This document shows positions 8,124 through 20,243 of a DNA stretch of 64,000 nucleotides, one piece after another (the stretch's first letter is position 1; the number at the start of each line of letters is the position of its first letter). Position numbers and translations under genes: made by a program. The stretch spans positions 2,642,526-2,706,525 of the forward strand of contig NZ_KE161030.1 of assembly GCF_000412335.2 (NCBI RefSeq). The letters run 5' to 3'. Source of the DNA: Cedecea davisae DSM 4568 (GTDB lineage Bacteria > Pseudomonadota > Gammaproteobacteria > Enterobacterales > Enterobacteriaceae). The notes below the pieces were generated by a model, which searched no databases, had not been told where the DNA came from, and worked only from the letters and a program-made list of their open reading frames with translations.

Positions 8124-8876
8124 ATGACTAATTTGGTTGAACTAGAAAATATTTCGGTCTCTTTCGGCCAGCGCCGCGTGCTGGCCGATATCTCTCTGGC
8201 GCTAAAGCCGGGCCGCATCCTTACGCTGCTTGGGCCAAACGGCGCAGGTAAATCTACCCTGGTGCGCGTTGTGCTTGGCCTGGTCAAGCCGGATAAGGGC
8301 GTGATTAAGCGTGACCAGCATCTGCGTATTGGCTATGTGCCACAAAAGCTGCATCTTGATGCCACTTTACCGCTGACGGTCAGCCGTTTTTTAAGGCTGC
8401 GCCCGGGCGTGAAAAAAGCAGATATCCTGCCCGCGTTAAAGCGAGTCCAGGCCGCTCACCTTATTGATGCCCCGATGCAAAAGCTCTCGGGTGGCGAAAA
8501 TCAGCGCGTGCTGCTGGCGCGGGCGCTTCTCAACAAACCACATCTGCTGGTTCTGGATGAGCCAACCCAGGGTGTCGACGTTAACGGCCAGCTGGCGCTT
8601 TACAATTTGATCGATCGGCTGCGCCAGGAACTCAACTGTGCGGTGCTGATGGTTTCGCACGACCTTCACCTTGTGATGGCAAAAACCGACGAAGTGCTGT
8701 GCCTTAACCACCACATCTGCTGCTCCGGCACGCCGGAAGTGGTGTCTATGCACCCGGAGTTTATCGCCATGTTTGGCCCGATAGGCGCCGAGCAGTTGGG
8801 GATTTATCGTCACAATCATAATCATCGTCACGATCTGCAGGGTCGCATCGTTTTGCGCAGAGGGAATGGTCAGTAA
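8124..8876 (+). CDS. znuC: zinc ABC transporter, ATP-binding subunit
   Basis: Powers zinc import through ZnuB. The 250 residues carry Walker A GPNGAGKS near residue 37, Q-loop YVPQK, signature LSGGENQ, Walker B LLVLDEP and switch VSHD. The C-terminus has the His-rich segment [10 protein letters not shown] typical of ZnuC. The start is the ATG at 8124; the stop overlaps the znuB ATG by one base, so the two are translationally coupled. Confidence 0.97.
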   Translation: MTNLVELENISVSFGQRRVLADISLALKPGRILTLLGPNGAGKSTLVRVVLGLVKPDKGVIKRDQHLRIGYVPQKLHLDATLPLTVSRFLRLRPGVKKADILPALKRVQAAHLIDAPMQKLSGGENQRVLLARALLNKPHLLVLDEPTQGVDVNGQLALYNLIDRLRQELNCAVLMVSHDLHLVMAKTDEVLCLNHHICCSGTPEVVSMHPEFIAMFGPIGAEQLGIYRHNHNHRHDLQGRIVLRRGNGQ

Positions 8877-9661
8877 TGCTTGAATTGTTATTGCCCGGCT
8901 GGCTGGCCGGGATACTGCTCGCCTGTGCGGCTGGTCCATTGGGTTCGTTTGTGGTCTGGCGCCGTATGTCCTACTTCGGCGACACGCTGGCGCATGCCTC
9001 TTTGCTTGGCGTAGCCTTCGGCCTGCTGCTCAACGTCAATCCCTTTTATGCGGTCATTGCGGTGACGCTGCTGCTGGCGCTTGGTCTGGTCTGGCTTGAA
9101 AAACGCCCTCACCTCGCCATAGATACTCTGCTCGGCATTATGGCCCACAGCGCCCTGTCGCTCGGCCTTGTGGTCGTGAGCCTGATGTCGAACGTGCGCG
9201 TAGACCTGATGGCGTATCTGTTTGGCGATTTACTCTCCGTCACCCTGCCGGACATTATTTCTATCGCCATCGGTACTGCGGTAGTGCTAGGTGTACTCGC
9301 GTGGCAGTGGCGCAACCTGCTGGCGATGACCATCAGCCCGGATCTTGCGCACGTAGACGGCGTAAATTTACAGCGCGTGAAGATGCTGCTGATGCTGATA
9401 ACGGCCCTGACGATTGGCGTTGCGATGAAGTTTGTTGGCGCGCTGATAATCACCTCGTTGCTGATCATCCCTGCCGCCACGGCCCGCCGCTTTGCACGCA
9501 CGCCGGAGCAGATGGCCGGGTTTGCCGTGCTGATTGGTATGCTGGCCGTTACGGGCGGGCTGGCCTTCTCGGCGGTTTACGATACGCCAGCGGGCCCTTC
9601 TGTGGTGCTGGCCGCCGCCGCGCTGTTTATTCTCAGCATGGCGAAGAAACAGCCGGCTTAA
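8876..9661 (+). CDS. znuB: zinc ABC transporter, membrane permease
   Basis: Inner-membrane channel of the ZnuABC importer. It has 261 residues, the E. coli length, with about eight hydrophobic helices and the conserved blocks [35 protein letters not shown] and [19 protein letters not shown] that define the ABC-3 permease family. It begins on the last base of the znuC stop and ends just before a strong terminator. Confidence 0.97.
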   Translation: MLELLLPGWLAGILLACAAGPLGSFVVWRRMSYFGDTLAHASLLGVAFGLLLNVNPFYAVIAVTLLLALGLVWLEKRPHLAIDTLLGIMAHSALSLGLVVVSLMSNVRVDLMAYLFGDLLSVTLPDIISIAIGTAVVLGVLAWQWRNLLAMTISPDLAHVDGVNLQRVKMLLMLITALTIGVAMKFVGALIITSLLIIPAATARRFARTPEQMAGFAVLIGMLAVTGGLAFSAVYDTPAGPSVVLAAAALFILSMAKKQPA

Positions 9662-9682
9662 TACCGCTGTGCTATTGAATTG

Positions 9683-9709
9683 AAAAAGGCGCCCTGAGCG
9701 CCTTTTTTC
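9683..9709. terminator. bidirectional terminator between znuB and ruvB
   Basis: AAAAAGGCG CCCTGAG CGCCTTTTTT forms a G+C-rich stem flanked by A and T runs on both sides, so it can stop transcripts from znuB (plus) and ruvB (minus), which converge here. Confidence 0.85.
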
Positions 9710-9720
9710 TTATCGGGATT

Positions 9721-10734
<1,014 letters not shown>

Positions 10735-10739
10735 CTACC

Positions 10740-11351
10740 TCATAGCGCAGCGCGCAGCGCTTCGCGGATCAGGGTTTCGCTATCGGCACCGGCGCGGCCC
10801 ACTTTGCTTACCATTCGGCTGGCTTCCTGAGGTTTATAGCCCAGGGATACCAATGCGGCAACGGCTTCTTGCTCAGCATCGTCCGTCTGGCCATTATCCG
10901 GGGAAGTCAGCACCAGGTCGGCTGCCGGAGTAAACAGGTCGCCATGCATGCCTTTAAAGCGGTCTTTCATCTCAACAATCAAGCGCTCGGCGGTTTTCTT
11001 GCCCACGCCCGGCAGCTTGATCAGAGAGCCAATTTCTTCACGTTCGACGGCGTGAACAAACTGCTGGGCCGACATGCCGGAAAGAATGGCCAAAGCCAGC
11101 TTAGGGCCGACGCCGTTAACTTTAATAAGCTCGCGGAACAGAGTGCGTTCCTGCTTATTATTAAAACCGTAGAGCAGTTGAGCGTCTTCACGCACCACAA
11201 ATTGGGTAAACACCACCGCTTCTTTGCCGATGTCCGGCAGCTCGTAGAAGCAGGTCATCGGCATATAAACCTCGTAGCCTACGCCATTAGTTTCCAGCAA
11301 AACCAGCGGAGGCTGTTTTTCCAGAACGATGCCTCTGAGTCGACCTATCAC
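10740..11351 (-). CDS. ruvA: Holliday junction DNA-binding protein RuvA
   Basis: Tetramer that binds four-way junctions and loads RuvB. The 203 residues begin at a GTG (MIGRLRGI) and show the N-terminal OB fold, the two helix-hairpin-helix units (NGVGPKLAL and [12 protein letters not shown]) and the C-terminal RuvB-contacting domain ([20 protein letters not shown]). A LexA box lies 60-75 bases upstream, on the ruvC side. Confidence 0.97.
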   Translation of the reverse strand: MIGRLRGIVLEKQPPLVLLETNGVGYEVYMPMTCFYELPDIGKEAVVFTQFVVREDAQLLYGFNNKQERTLFRELIKVNGVGPKLALAILSGMSAQQFVHAVEREEIGSLIKLPGVGKKTAERLIVEMKDRFKGMHGDLFTPAADLVLTSPDNGQTDDAEQEAVAALVSLGYKPQEASRMVSKVGRAGADSETLIREALRAAL

Positions 11352-11406
11352 ATTGTGCTCCTGGGGATTTACGTTGATGCGCGAAAATGAGTTCTATAAT
11401 ACGAAA

Positions 11407-11430
11407 AAGGCTGGATAAATATCCAGCCTT
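11407..11430 (-). promoter_or_regulatory. LexA (SOS) box of ruvAB, also a ruvC terminator hairpin
   Basis: CTGGATAAATATCCAG (11411-11426) fits the LexA consensus CTG-N10-CAG exactly. It sits inside a longer perfect inverted repeat (AAGGCTGGATA / TATCCAGCCTT, 11408-11430) followed on the minus strand by TTTTTCG, so the same bases can form the terminator of the upstream gene ruvC. A TATTAT -10-like hexamer for ruvA follows on the minus strand near 11394-11399. Confidence 0.85.
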
Positions 11431-11432
11431 AA

Positions 11433-11954
11433 TTATTTTAATCTGCCCCTGGCGAGATTGAGCCGCGACTCGCTCATCTGGGCCGCATTCTGCGTGACGT
11501 GACAATGGGTAATGGCGATAGCCAGCGCGTCCGCCGCGTCCGCCTGCGGATTAGCCGGAAGTTTTAGCAAGGTTCGCACCATATGCTGCACCTGGCTTTT
11601 CTCCGCGCTGCCAATGCCAACCACCGTCTGCTTTACCTGACGAGCGGCATACTCAAACACCGGGAGGTCAGCATTCACGGCGGCGACAATCGCCGCGCCG
11701 CGAGCCTGCCCCAGCTTGAGCGCTGAGTCCGCATTCTTCGCCATAAATACCTGCTCAATAGCGAAGTATTCAGGCTGGAACTGGGTAATGATTTCGCTCA
11801 CCCCCGCGTAGATAAGCTTCAAACGCGAGGGTAAGTCGGCGACCTGCGTTCGGATACAGCCGCTGCCGAGATAGGTCAACTGCCGTCCGGTCTGGCGAAT
11901 AACGCCATAGCCGGTAACGCGTGACCCCGGATCGATACCGAGAATAATCGCCAT
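11433..11954 (-). CDS. ruvC: Holliday junction resolvase RuvC
   Basis: Dimeric endonuclease that cuts Holliday junctions with RuvAB. The start is the ATG at 11954; a GTG one codon upstream is in frame. The 173 residues match E. coli RuvC throughout: the RNase H-like fold with acidic catalytic residues in [17 protein letters not shown], and [13 protein letters not shown]. The gene ends at the LexA/terminator hairpin and lies 43 bases after yebC. Confidence 0.98.
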   Translation of the reverse strand: MAIILGIDPGSRVTGYGVIRQTGRQLTYLGSGCIRTQVADLPSRLKLIYAGVSEIITQFQPEYFAIEQVFMAKNADSALKLGQARGAAIVAAVNADLPVFEYAARQVKQTVVGIGSAEKSQVQHMVRTLLKLPANPQADAADALAIAITHCHVTQNAAQMSESRLNLARGRLK

Positions 11955-11997
11955 CACGCGTCTCCTGAATACAGGTCAATAAGGCTGGGCTGCGCCA

Positions 11998-12738
11998 TTA
12001 AAGGGTAGCCGCCACCTCGTCAGAGATCTCACCGTTGTGGTAAACCTCCTGCACATCATCACAATCTTCCAGCATATCGATAAGGCGCATCAGTTTAGGC
12101 GCGGTCTCCGCATCCATATCCGCTTTGGTAGAAGGGATCATGGACACTTCGGCGTTATCCGCCTTCAGGCCTGCGGCTTCAAGTGCGTCTCGCACCGCGC
12201 CCATTTCTTCCCAGGCGGTGTAAACGTCGATAGCGCCGTCGTCAAAGGTCACAACGTCTTCAGCACCGGCTTCCAGCGCCGCTTCCATAATCTGATCTTC
12301 ATCGCCAGCTTCGAAGGAGATAATGCCTTTTTTGCTGAACAGATAAGCTACGGAGCCGTCGGTCCCGAGGTTGCCGCCGCATTTGTTGAAGGCGTGACGC
12401 ACTTCGGCAACGGTACGGTTACGGTTATCGCTCAGGCACTCAACCATCACGGCGGAGCCGCCAGGGCCGTAGCCTTCATAAATGATGGTTTCCATGTTGG
12501 CATCATCATCGCCACCCACGCCGCGAGCAATCGCACGGTTCAGGGTGTCACGCGTCATGTTATTAGACAGCGCTTTATCGATAGCGGCGCGCAGACGCGG
12601 GTTAGACCCTGCGTCGCCCCCGCCCAGACGGGCAGCGGTTACCAGCTCGCGAATAATTTTAGTGAAAATCTTACCGCGTTTGGCATCCTGTGCCGCTTTA
12701 CGGTGTTTCGTGTTGGCCCACTTACTATGACCTGCCAT
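11998..12738 (-). CDS. yebC: YebC/TACO1-family protein
   Basis: The start at 12738 gives [14 protein letters not shown], the conserved N-terminus; four more in-frame codons upstream are not conserved. It has 246 residues, exactly the E. coli length, with the family blocks [23 protein letters not shown] and [15 protein letters not shown]. The family has been described both as transcriptional regulators and as translation factors that ease ribosome stalling at difficult peptides. It lies between nudB and ruvC in the usual enterobacterial order. Confidence 0.95.
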   Translation of the reverse strand: MAGHSKWANTKHRKAAQDAKRGKIFTKIIRELVTAARLGGGDAGSNPRLRAAIDKALSNNMTRDTLNRAIARGVGGDDDANMETIIYEGYGPGGSAVMVECLSDNRNRTVAEVRHAFNKCGGNLGTDGSVAYLFSKKGIISFEAGDEDQIMEAALEAGAEDVVTFDDGAIDVYTAWEEMGAVRDALEAAGLKADNAEVSMIPSTKADMDAETAPKLMRLIDMLEDCDDVQEVYHNGEISDEVAATL

Positions 12739-12761
12739 AACAATCTCCAAAAGCGCCTGTA

Positions 12762-13205
12762 TCAGGCGGCATCAATTACAAACTCTTCAATCGCCTGCCG
12801 GTTGCTCCATGACTTGGTCATCAGGGCCGCCTCTTCGGCGGGTACCCATTTCCAGGCCAGATGTTCCGTAATGGTAATCTGGCGTTCATGAGGCAGCGCA
12901 AGACAGAACCAGGATTCGGTATTGCGCGTTATCCCCGGCGCATAGCGATGACGCAAATGAGTAAATATCTCAAACTCCACGCAGCGCTGGCAGTCAACTA
13001 AAGGGAGCGGCTCTTCGACCACGTCGATAGCGACTTCTTCCATTACTTCGCGCTGGGCGGCATGCAGCGCGCTTTCCCCCTCCTCCAGGCTGCCGGTAAC
13101 CGACTGCCAGAATTCAGGATCGTCGCGCCGCTGTAACATCAGCACCCGTTTGGTGTCCTGCGCGAATATCACTACCAGAACCGAAACGGGACGCTTATAG
13201 GTCAT
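12762..13205 (-). CDS. nudB: dihydroneopterin triphosphate diphosphatase
   Basis: Nudix hydrolase that removes pyrophosphate from dihydroneopterin triphosphate in folate synthesis. It has 147 residues with the Nudix box [20 protein letters not shown] (ending EV with the metal-binding Glu residues) and a C-terminal [11 protein letters not shown] segment. The ATG overlaps the aspS stop by one base (ATGA), so the two are coupled. Confidence 0.93.
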   Translation of the reverse strand: MTYKRPVSVLVVIFAQDTKRVLMLQRRDDPEFWQSVTGSLEEGESALHAAQREVMEEVAIDVVEEPLPLVDCQRCVEFEIFTHLRHRYAPGITRNTESWFCLALPHERQITITEHLAWKWVPAEEAALMTKSWSNRQAIEEFVIDAA

Positions 13206-14977
13206 CAGTTTTTCTCTGCCTTTTTAACCACTTCAATGCCCAGCTCGGCAAGAGATGCCGGGTTCGCGAAGCTTGGTGCTTCGGTCATCAGGCAGGCCGC
13301 AGCCGTGGTTTTCGGGAAGGCGATAACATCACGGATGTTGTCGGTGCCGGTCAACAGCATGGTCAGACGGTCCAGACCGAACGCCAGGCCCGCGTGCGGC
13401 GGCGTGCCGTACTTCAGGGCATCCAGCAGGAAGCCGAACTTCTCGCGCTGTTCCTGCTCGTTAATCCCCAGAATGCCAAACACGGTTTGCTGCATCTGGC
13501 CGCTGTGGATACGTACGGAACCGCCGCCCACTTCGTAACCGTTGATCACCATGTCGTAGGCGTTAGCAATCGCGGTTTCCGGCTGCGCCGCCAGTTCTTC
13601 CGGCGTCATGTCTTTCGGCGCGGTGAACGGGTGGTGCATTGCGGTGAGGCCACCTTCGCCGTTGTCTTCAAACATCGGGAAGTCCACGACCCAAAGCGGC
13701 GCCCATTTGGCTTCTTCGGTTAACTGCAAATCTTTACCGATTTTCAGACGCAGAGCGCCCAGCGCATCGGCAACCACTTTCTTGCTGTCCGCGCCGAAGA
13801 AAATCATATCGCCGTCGGCTGCGCCGGTACGCGCCAGAATCGCTTCCACGATTTCCGCATTCAGGAATTTAGCCACCGGGCTGGTGATACCTTCGATACC
13901 TTTAGCGCGCTCATTAACCTTGATGTAGGCCAGACCGCGAGCGCCGTAAATTTCGATGAACTTGCCGTAGTCGTCAATCTGTTTACGGCTGATTTGTGCG
14001 CCACCCGGCACGCGCAGCGCGGCAACGCGGCCTTTTGCGTCATTGGCCGGGCCGGAGAACACTTTAAACTCAACGTCTTTCACCAGGTCAGCAACGTCCA
14101 CCAGCTCCAGCGGGTTGCGCAGATCGGGCTTGTCGGAACCGTAACGACGCTCGGCTTCGGCAAAGGTCATTACCGGGAAGTCGCCCAGCTCAACGCCTTT
14201 GATATTCACCCACAGCTCACGAACCAGTTTTTCCATTACTTCGCGAACCTGCGGCGCGGTCATAAAGGAAGTTTCTACGTCGATCTGGGTAAATTCAGGC
14301 TGGCGGTCGGCGCGCAGGTCTTCATCGCGGAAGCACTTCACAATCTGATAATAGCGGTCAAAGCCGGACATCATCAGCAGCTGTTTGAACAGCTGAGGAG
14401 ACTGCGGCAGCGCGTAGAATTTGCCTTTATGTACGCGAGAAGGCACCAGATAGTCACGCGCGCCTTCCGGGGTCGCTTTGGTCAGCATCGGGGTTTCGAT
14501 GTCGAGGAAGCCGTGATCGTCCATAAAGCGACGCACGAAGCTGGTCACTTTCGCGCGGGTTTTCAGGCGCTGTGCCATTTCCGGACGACGCAGGTCCAGA
14601 TAGCGGTACTTGAGACGCGCTTCTTCGGTGTTAACGTGGTTGGAGTCCAGCGGCAGCACGTCTGAACGGTTGATGATGGTCAATTCGGTGGCGAAAACTT
14701 CAACTTCACCGGTAGCCATATCTTTATTTACGTTACGCTCATCGCGAGCGCGGACGGTGCCGACGACCTGAATACAGAACTCATTACGCAGTTCAGAGGC
14801 GAGCTGGAACGCTTCCTGACGGTCCGGGTCGAAGAACACCTGCACGATGCCTTCACGATCGCGCATATCGATAAAGATAAGGCTGCCGAGGTCACGGCGA
14901 CGATTGACCCACCCACTAAGCGTTACTTGCTGTCCCACATGGGATTGATTGAGCTGCCCGCAATATACTGTACGCAT
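13205..14977 (-). CDS. aspS: aspartate--tRNA ligase
   Basis: Charges tRNA-Asp. The start at 14977 (MRTVYCGQL) gives 590 residues, identical in length to E. coli AspS; the 12 in-frame codons upstream are not part of the conserved protein. Domains: N-terminal OB-fold anticodon-binding ([23 protein letters not shown]), class II core with motif 2 ([19 protein letters not shown]), the bacterial GAD insertion, and motif 3 ([15 protein letters not shown]). Confidence 0.98.
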   Translation of the reverse strand: MRTVYCGQLNQSHVGQQVTLSGWVNRRRDLGSLIFIDMRDREGIVQVFFDPDRQEAFQLASELRNEFCIQVVGTVRARDERNVNKDMATGEVEVFATELTIINRSDVLPLDSNHVNTEEARLKYRYLDLRRPEMAQRLKTRAKVTSFVRRFMDDHGFLDIETPMLTKATPEGARDYLVPSRVHKGKFYALPQSPQLFKQLLMMSGFDRYYQIVKCFRDEDLRADRQPEFTQIDVETSFMTAPQVREVMEKLVRELWVNIKGVELGDFPVMTFAEAERRYGSDKPDLRNPLELVDVADLVKDVEFKVFSGPANDAKGRVAALRVPGGAQISRKQIDDYGKFIEIYGARGLAYIKVNERAKGIEGITSPVAKFLNAEIVEAILARTGAADGDMIFFGADSKKVVADALGALRLKIGKDLQLTEEAKWAPLWVVDFPMFEDNGEGGLTAMHHPFTAPKDMTPEELAAQPETAIANAYDMVINGYEVGGGSVRIHSGQMQQTVFGILGINEQEQREKFGFLLDALKYGTPPHAGLAFGLDRLTMLLTGTDNIRDVIAFPKTTAAACLMTEAPSFANPASLAELGIEVVKKAEKN

Positions 14978-15246
14978 GAGATATCCCTTAATTAGCTGCA
15001 CGCGACCCGCCACCTGCGACGGCAGGCGCTTTGGTGGCAGCTATTTCGACTGTCACAACTGGATGAAAAAAGGGGGCTATTATACTGGAAATAATGGCTG
15101 GCGATAACCCCGAAACCGCCGACTGGCGCGAATCGAAGCGCCGGTATTGCAGATTCTCACAAAAATTAACAAAATTTGTAAACTCAGCAACCTGGCTTCC
15201 AGCGTAAGGTATTGCCCCTCAACCCTCTATCTGAACCGGAGTCACA

Positions 15247-15813
15247 ATGACAGAACTCAACGCATCCCGCACTGCCCTGGTAGTGATTGATTTGCAGGAC
15301 GGCATTCTGCCGTTTGCCGGTGGGCCGCACAGCGCCGACGACGTTGTGGCTCGCGCTGCGCGCCTTGCTGACAAATTCCGCGCTAACGGCTCGCCGGTGG
15401 TTATGGTCCGCGTTGGCTGGTCTGCCGACTATGGCGAAGCCCTGAAACAGCCGGTTGATGCGGCGCCTCCGGGCAATAGCTTACCCGCGAACTGGTGGGA
15501 TTACCCAACCGCGCTGGGCAAAAAAGAGAGCGATCTGGAAGTCACTAAACGCCAGTGGGGCGCGTTCTACGGTACCGATCTTGAGCTACAGCTTCGCCGC
15601 CGCGGCATCGACACCATTGTACTGTGCGGGATTTCAACCAACATCGGCGTTGAGTCCACCGCGCGCAACGCGTGGGAAATGGGCTTCTCGCTGGTACTGG
15701 CGGAAGATGCCTGCAGCGCGTCCAGCGCCGAGCAGCACAACCACAGCCTGAAGTTTATCTTCCCGCGCATCTCTCGTGTTCGCAGCACCGACGAAATCAT
15801 CGCCGCGTTATGA
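15247..15813 (+). CDS. yecD: isochorismatase-family cysteine hydrolase
   Basis: The 188 residues are the same length as E. coli YecD and match it throughout. The isochorismatase-like core is visible: VVIDLQDGI with the catalytic Asp, the Lys in VTKRQWGAF, and [16 protein letters not shown] with the catalytic Cys. Its natural substrate is not established. The gene is the first of yecDE; its stop overlaps the yecE ATG by 4 bases. Confidence 0.92.
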   Translation: MTELNASRTALVVIDLQDGILPFAGGPHSADDVVARAARLADKFRANGSPVVMVRVGWSADYGEALKQPVDAAPPGNSLPANWWDYPTALGKKESDLEVTKRQWGAFYGTDLELQLRRRGIDTIVLCGISTNIGVESTARNAWEMGFSLVLAEDACSASSAEQHNHSLKFIFPRISRVRSTDEIIAAL

Positions 15814-16628
15814 TTTATATCGGCCTCCCGCAGTGGCAGCACGCCAAATGGAATCGCCTCGGCATAACCTCGCTTGAGGATTACGCCCGTCATTTCAACT
15901 GCGTGGAGGGCAATACTACGCTGTACGCGCTGCCAAAAGCAGAAAGCGTGCAGCGCTGGCGGGAAATGACGGACGATAATTTTCGTTTCTGTTTTAAATT
16001 TCCCGCCACCATTTCCCATAATGCCGCCCTGCTCCACTGCGGCGATTTAACCGCCGAGTTTTTAGAGCGCATGTCGCCGCTGGAAAATCGCATCGGGCAA
16101 TACTGGCTTCAGCTCCCGGCAACCTTTGGCCCAGGCGATTTGCCCGCGCTATGGAATTTTCTCGACGCTTTACCGTCCAGCTTTACCTACGGCGTTGAAG
16201 TGCGCCACCCGCTGTTTTTCAGCAAAGGGGCCGACGAGCAGGCGCTAAACCGCGGGCTGCATGAGCGTAAAGTTAACCGCGCAATTCTCGACAGCCGCCC
16301 GGTACATAGCGCGACTCCACACAGCGAAGCCGTACGCGAAGCGCAGAGAAAAAAGCCCAAAGTACCGGTTCATGCCGTGGTTACCGCCGCGAACCCGCTG
16401 GTGCGCTTTATCGGCAGCGACAATATGGAGCAAAACGCCGCGCTGTTTGACGTCTGGCTAAAAAAACTGCCTGAATGGGCAGCTAACACCACGCCATATC
16501 TGTTTTTGCATACCCCGGACATCGCACAGGCCCCTGAACTGGTTCATACGCTCTGGCCCGCGCTGCGGCAGGCTTTCCCCGATCTTGGGCCACCTCCGGC
16601 CATTCCTCAACAAAACACACTTTTCTGA
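15810..16628 (+). CDS. yecE: DUF72 family protein
   Basis: The start is the ATG at 15810 (MIYIGLPQW), which overlaps the yecD stop (ATGA); earlier in-frame codons would lie inside yecD. The 272 residues match E. coli YecE in length and show DUF72 features: [30 protein letters not shown] and a C-terminal YLFLHTPD. The fold is a TIM barrel; the function is unknown. Confidence 0.93.
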   Translation: MIYIGLPQWQHAKWNRLGITSLEDYARHFNCVEGNTTLYALPKAESVQRWREMTDDNFRFCFKFPATISHNAALLHCGDLTAEFLERMSPLENRIGQYWLQLPATFGPGDLPALWNFLDALPSSFTYGVEVRHPLFFSKGADEQALNRGLHERKVNRAILDSRPVHSATPHSEAVREAQRKKPKVPVHAVVTAANPLVRFIGSDNMEQNAALFDVWLKKLPEWAANTTPYLFLHTPDIAQAPELVHTLWPALRQAFPDLGPPPAIPQQNTLF

Positions 16629-16698
16629 GCACTAGCGACAGCACCACGGTTGCGAGCTATCATAGCGGGAGCCGTAACTGTTTCGACATGGAGTTAAT

Positions 16699-17094
16699 AT
16701 GGTAAGCGCGCTTTACGCGGTGCTGGCTGCTTTGCTTTTAATAAAGTTTTCGTTCGACGTCGTTCGCCTGCGCACGCTATACCGCGTCTCTTACGGTGAC
16801 GGAGGTTTCAGCGAACTCCAGAGCGTGATTCGTATTCACGGCAACGCCGTAGAGTATATTCCCATCGCCCTGCTGCTGCTTTTGCTCATGGAAATGGACG
16901 GCGCTGAAACATGGATGGTGCACCTTTGCGGCATCATGCTGCTGGCGGGACGCCTGCTGCACGCTTATGGATATCACCACCGCCTGATTCGCTGGCGTCG
17001 CTCCGGCATGGGCGCGACCTGGTGTTCGCTGCTGCTGATGGTGCTGGCCAACTTATGGTATATGCCGTGGGAGTTGGTTTTCTCGCTCCATTAA
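16699..17094 (+). CDS. yecN: MAPEG-family inner-membrane protein
   Basis: The 131 residues equal E. coli YecN in length. Four hydrophobic helices, with the MAPEG-type sequence RIHGNAVEYIPIALLLLLLME in the second and GRLLHAYGYH after the third, place it in the family that includes membrane glutathione S-transferases. No substrate is known. GGAGTTAAT precedes the ATG at 16699. Confidence 0.9.
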   Translation: MVSALYAVLAALLLIKFSFDVVRLRTLYRVSYGDGGFSELQSVIRIHGNAVEYIPIALLLLLLMEMDGAETWMVHLCGIMLLAGRLLHAYGYHHRLIRWRRSGMGATWCSLLLMVLANLWYMPWELVFSLH

Positions 17095-18845
<1,751 letters not shown>

Positions 18846-18854
18846 CAGGCTAAT

Positions 18855-18885
18855 AAAAAAACCGGCGCTTAACGCCGGTTTTTTA
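18855..18885. terminator. bidirectional terminator after cmoB
   Basis: AAAAAACCGGCG CTTAA CGCCGGTTTTTT: a 6-pair G+C stem extended by A/T runs on each side. It separates cmoB (plus) from the convergent DUF1471 gene (minus). Confidence 0.85.
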
Positions 18886-18898
18886 TCTTCTCTAAAGT

Positions 18899-19177
18899 TT
18901 AGCGGTAAACCTGAGCCGTTCCGCTCCACAGGCTGGAGTCACCCGGCGTCCCCAACCCTACGATTTGAATTTTACTTCCGCCAATTTTCTGCGCTTTTTC
19001 TCTCAGCTGGTTGATGGCGTCGTCGGTGCTTCCCGGCACGCCGCTGACTGAAACCACGCCGATGCGATCCTGGTTTACGGAACCGCTATTGATGAGTTCA
19101 GGCAACGGCGCGGCAAAAGCGGCGGAGGCGAAAACGGAAGACAGAGCCAGAATCACAGTTGCTGTTAATTTTTTCAT
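18899..19177 (-). CDS. DUF1471 (YdgH/BhsA/McbA-like) small exported protein
   Basis: The 92-residue product has a signal peptide cut near AFA (MKKLTATVILALSSVFASAAFA) and a single DUF1471-type domain: RIGVVSVSGVPGSTDDAINQL followed by KAQKIGGSKIQIVGLG and a C-terminal GTAQVYR. Family members are periplasmic or outer-membrane-associated stress and biofilm proteins. This one stands alone, in the position that torYZ occupies in E. coli, with GAGGGATTT before the ATG. The specific role is unknown. Confidence 0.8.
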   Translation of the reverse strand: MKKLTATVILALSSVFASAAFAAPLPELINSGSVNQDRIGVVSVSGVPGSTDDAINQLREKAQKIGGSKIQIVGLGTPGDSSLWSGTAQVYR

Positions 19178-19322
19178 TTTTAAATCCCTCTAACGTTGAT
19201 AGTTGTCGGAGAGGATTATTCACAATTGAGCGTTTTGGAACGTAAGTTGCTGGAAAACGAAGTTAAACAATGTGTGGAGAAAGTGATGGAAAGGTTACAT
19301 AACGCTTCACCCGTTACAAAAT

Positions 19323-19351
19323 AAAAAAAGCCCCGCGCAATCCGCCGGGGC
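19323..19351 (-). terminator. terminator of cutC and MicL-type RNA
   Basis: On the minus strand GCCCCG GCGGATTGCG CGGGGC is followed by TTTTTTTATTTT, 56 bases past the cutC stop. Confidence 0.85.
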
Positions 19352-19632
19352 CTGGTACGAGCAAGCATCATATTGGGCGACATGATGCGCGGTAGAAACC
19401 TTCTGCTCAGCGCGGCTCGTTTGCCGCCAGAGCGTTTTTCATTGCCGCTACTACATCTGCATCCACGCAGTAGCGATTAAACTCATCGGCCTCGGCGTCG
19501 GCGCTCATAGAAACGCCCGCTTTACGGTAACGCATCGGGGATGGAACCGAGCGCCCTGCCGAGCTGTGAAGCTCTTCAACCCCGTTTTCAACGAACTTGT
19601 TCAGGTTGCTGAGACGCACGCCAGCACCGGCC
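19323..19632 (-). ncRNA. micL: MicL-type sigma-E-dependent small RNA from the 3' part of cutC
   Basis: In E. coli, MicL is transcribed by sigma-E from inside cutC as a roughly 308-nt RNA, then trimmed to about 80 nt of the 3' UTR, and represses lpp. Here a sigma-E-like promoter lies inside cutC (19640-19668), and the terminator ends at about 19323, which predicts an RNA of about 310 nt. The last 80 nt (about 19323-19403) start just past the cutC stop codon, as for MicL-S. The 3' region contains GTCGCCCAATA, which could pair with a GGGCG stretch like that early in lpp. Position, promoter and length are seen; identity is inferred. Confidence 0.68.
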
Positions 19633-20153
19633 ATGATAATTGGAGCACGGGAATGCTGTTTTAGTTCCCGAAGAAGCGAGATTCCCGTTTCGGCAGTTTG
19701 CTGCTGCCCGGAAGTCAGTATTCTTGCCACGCCCAAATCGGCCAGCTGCTCCAGCGCCAGCAGCGGGTGATGACACATATCGAAAGCACGATGGAAAGTG
19801 ACCGCCATTCCCGCCGCGGCCTGCATAACCTGCTCCATGCGCGGTAAATCTATATTGCCGTCTTCATCCAGCATACCAATCACCAGCCCCGGAAAGCCCA
19901 GGTCGCGCACAAAGGCGATGTCTTCCAGCATGGTGGCAAATTCGCCGTCGGTATAACAAAAGTCCCCGCCGCGCGGGCGAATAATTGGGTGCACGGGAAT
20001 CGAAACTTTCCGCCTCACCTCGCGCAGTAGACCAGCAGAAGGCGTAAGGCCTCCCTCTTTGGGCGCCGAGCAGAGTTCAATTCTGTCCGCTCCGGCCTGT
20101 TCTGCAGTCACCGCACAATCTATTCCATAACAACATATTTCAAGCAAAGCCAT
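19407..20153 (-). CDS. cutC: CutC family protein
   Basis: The 248 residues match E. coli CutC in length. TIM-barrel blocks are visible: [42 protein letters not shown] and [10 protein letters not shown]. The protein was named for copper homeostasis, but in E. coli the copper phenotype was traced to the MicL RNA encoded in the gene rather than to the protein. The gene is divergent from the PatB-type lyase gene with a 90-base gap. Confidence 0.94.
   Translation of the reverse strand: MALLEICCYGIDCAVTAEQAGADRIELCSAPKEGGLTPSAGLLREVRRKVSIPVHPIIRPRGGDFCYTDGEFATMLEDIAFVRDLGFPGLVIGMLDEDGNIDLPRMEQVMQAAAGMAVTFHRAFDMCHHPLLALEQLADLGVARILTSGQQQTAETGISLLRELKQHSRAPIIMAGAGVRLSNLNKFVENGVEELHSSAGRSVPSPMRYRKAGVSMSADAEADEFNRYCVDADVVAAMKNALAANEPR
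19640..19668 (-). promoter_or_regulatory. sigma-E-like promoter inside cutC for the MicL-type RNA
   Basis: On the minus strand GGAACTA (19662-19668) is followed after 17 bases by TCCAA (19640-19644). The sigma-E consensus is GGAACTT, about 16 bases, TCxAA. The implied start is near 19632. Confidence 0.6.
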
Positions 20154-20243
20154 TGATTACTCCTTAAAATCCTGCAGCCTGCCGGTTGTGTACCTGACCA
20201 GGAATGATAATCTGAAAACAGGTTCACAAAAAGGTAGCGTACT

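Noticed and set aside
12037-12891. 284-codon open frame on the plus strand opposite yebC and nudB
   Set aside because: It overlaps two highly conserved genes on the other strand, has His/Val/Arg-rich composition typical of antisense shadows, and no start signal.
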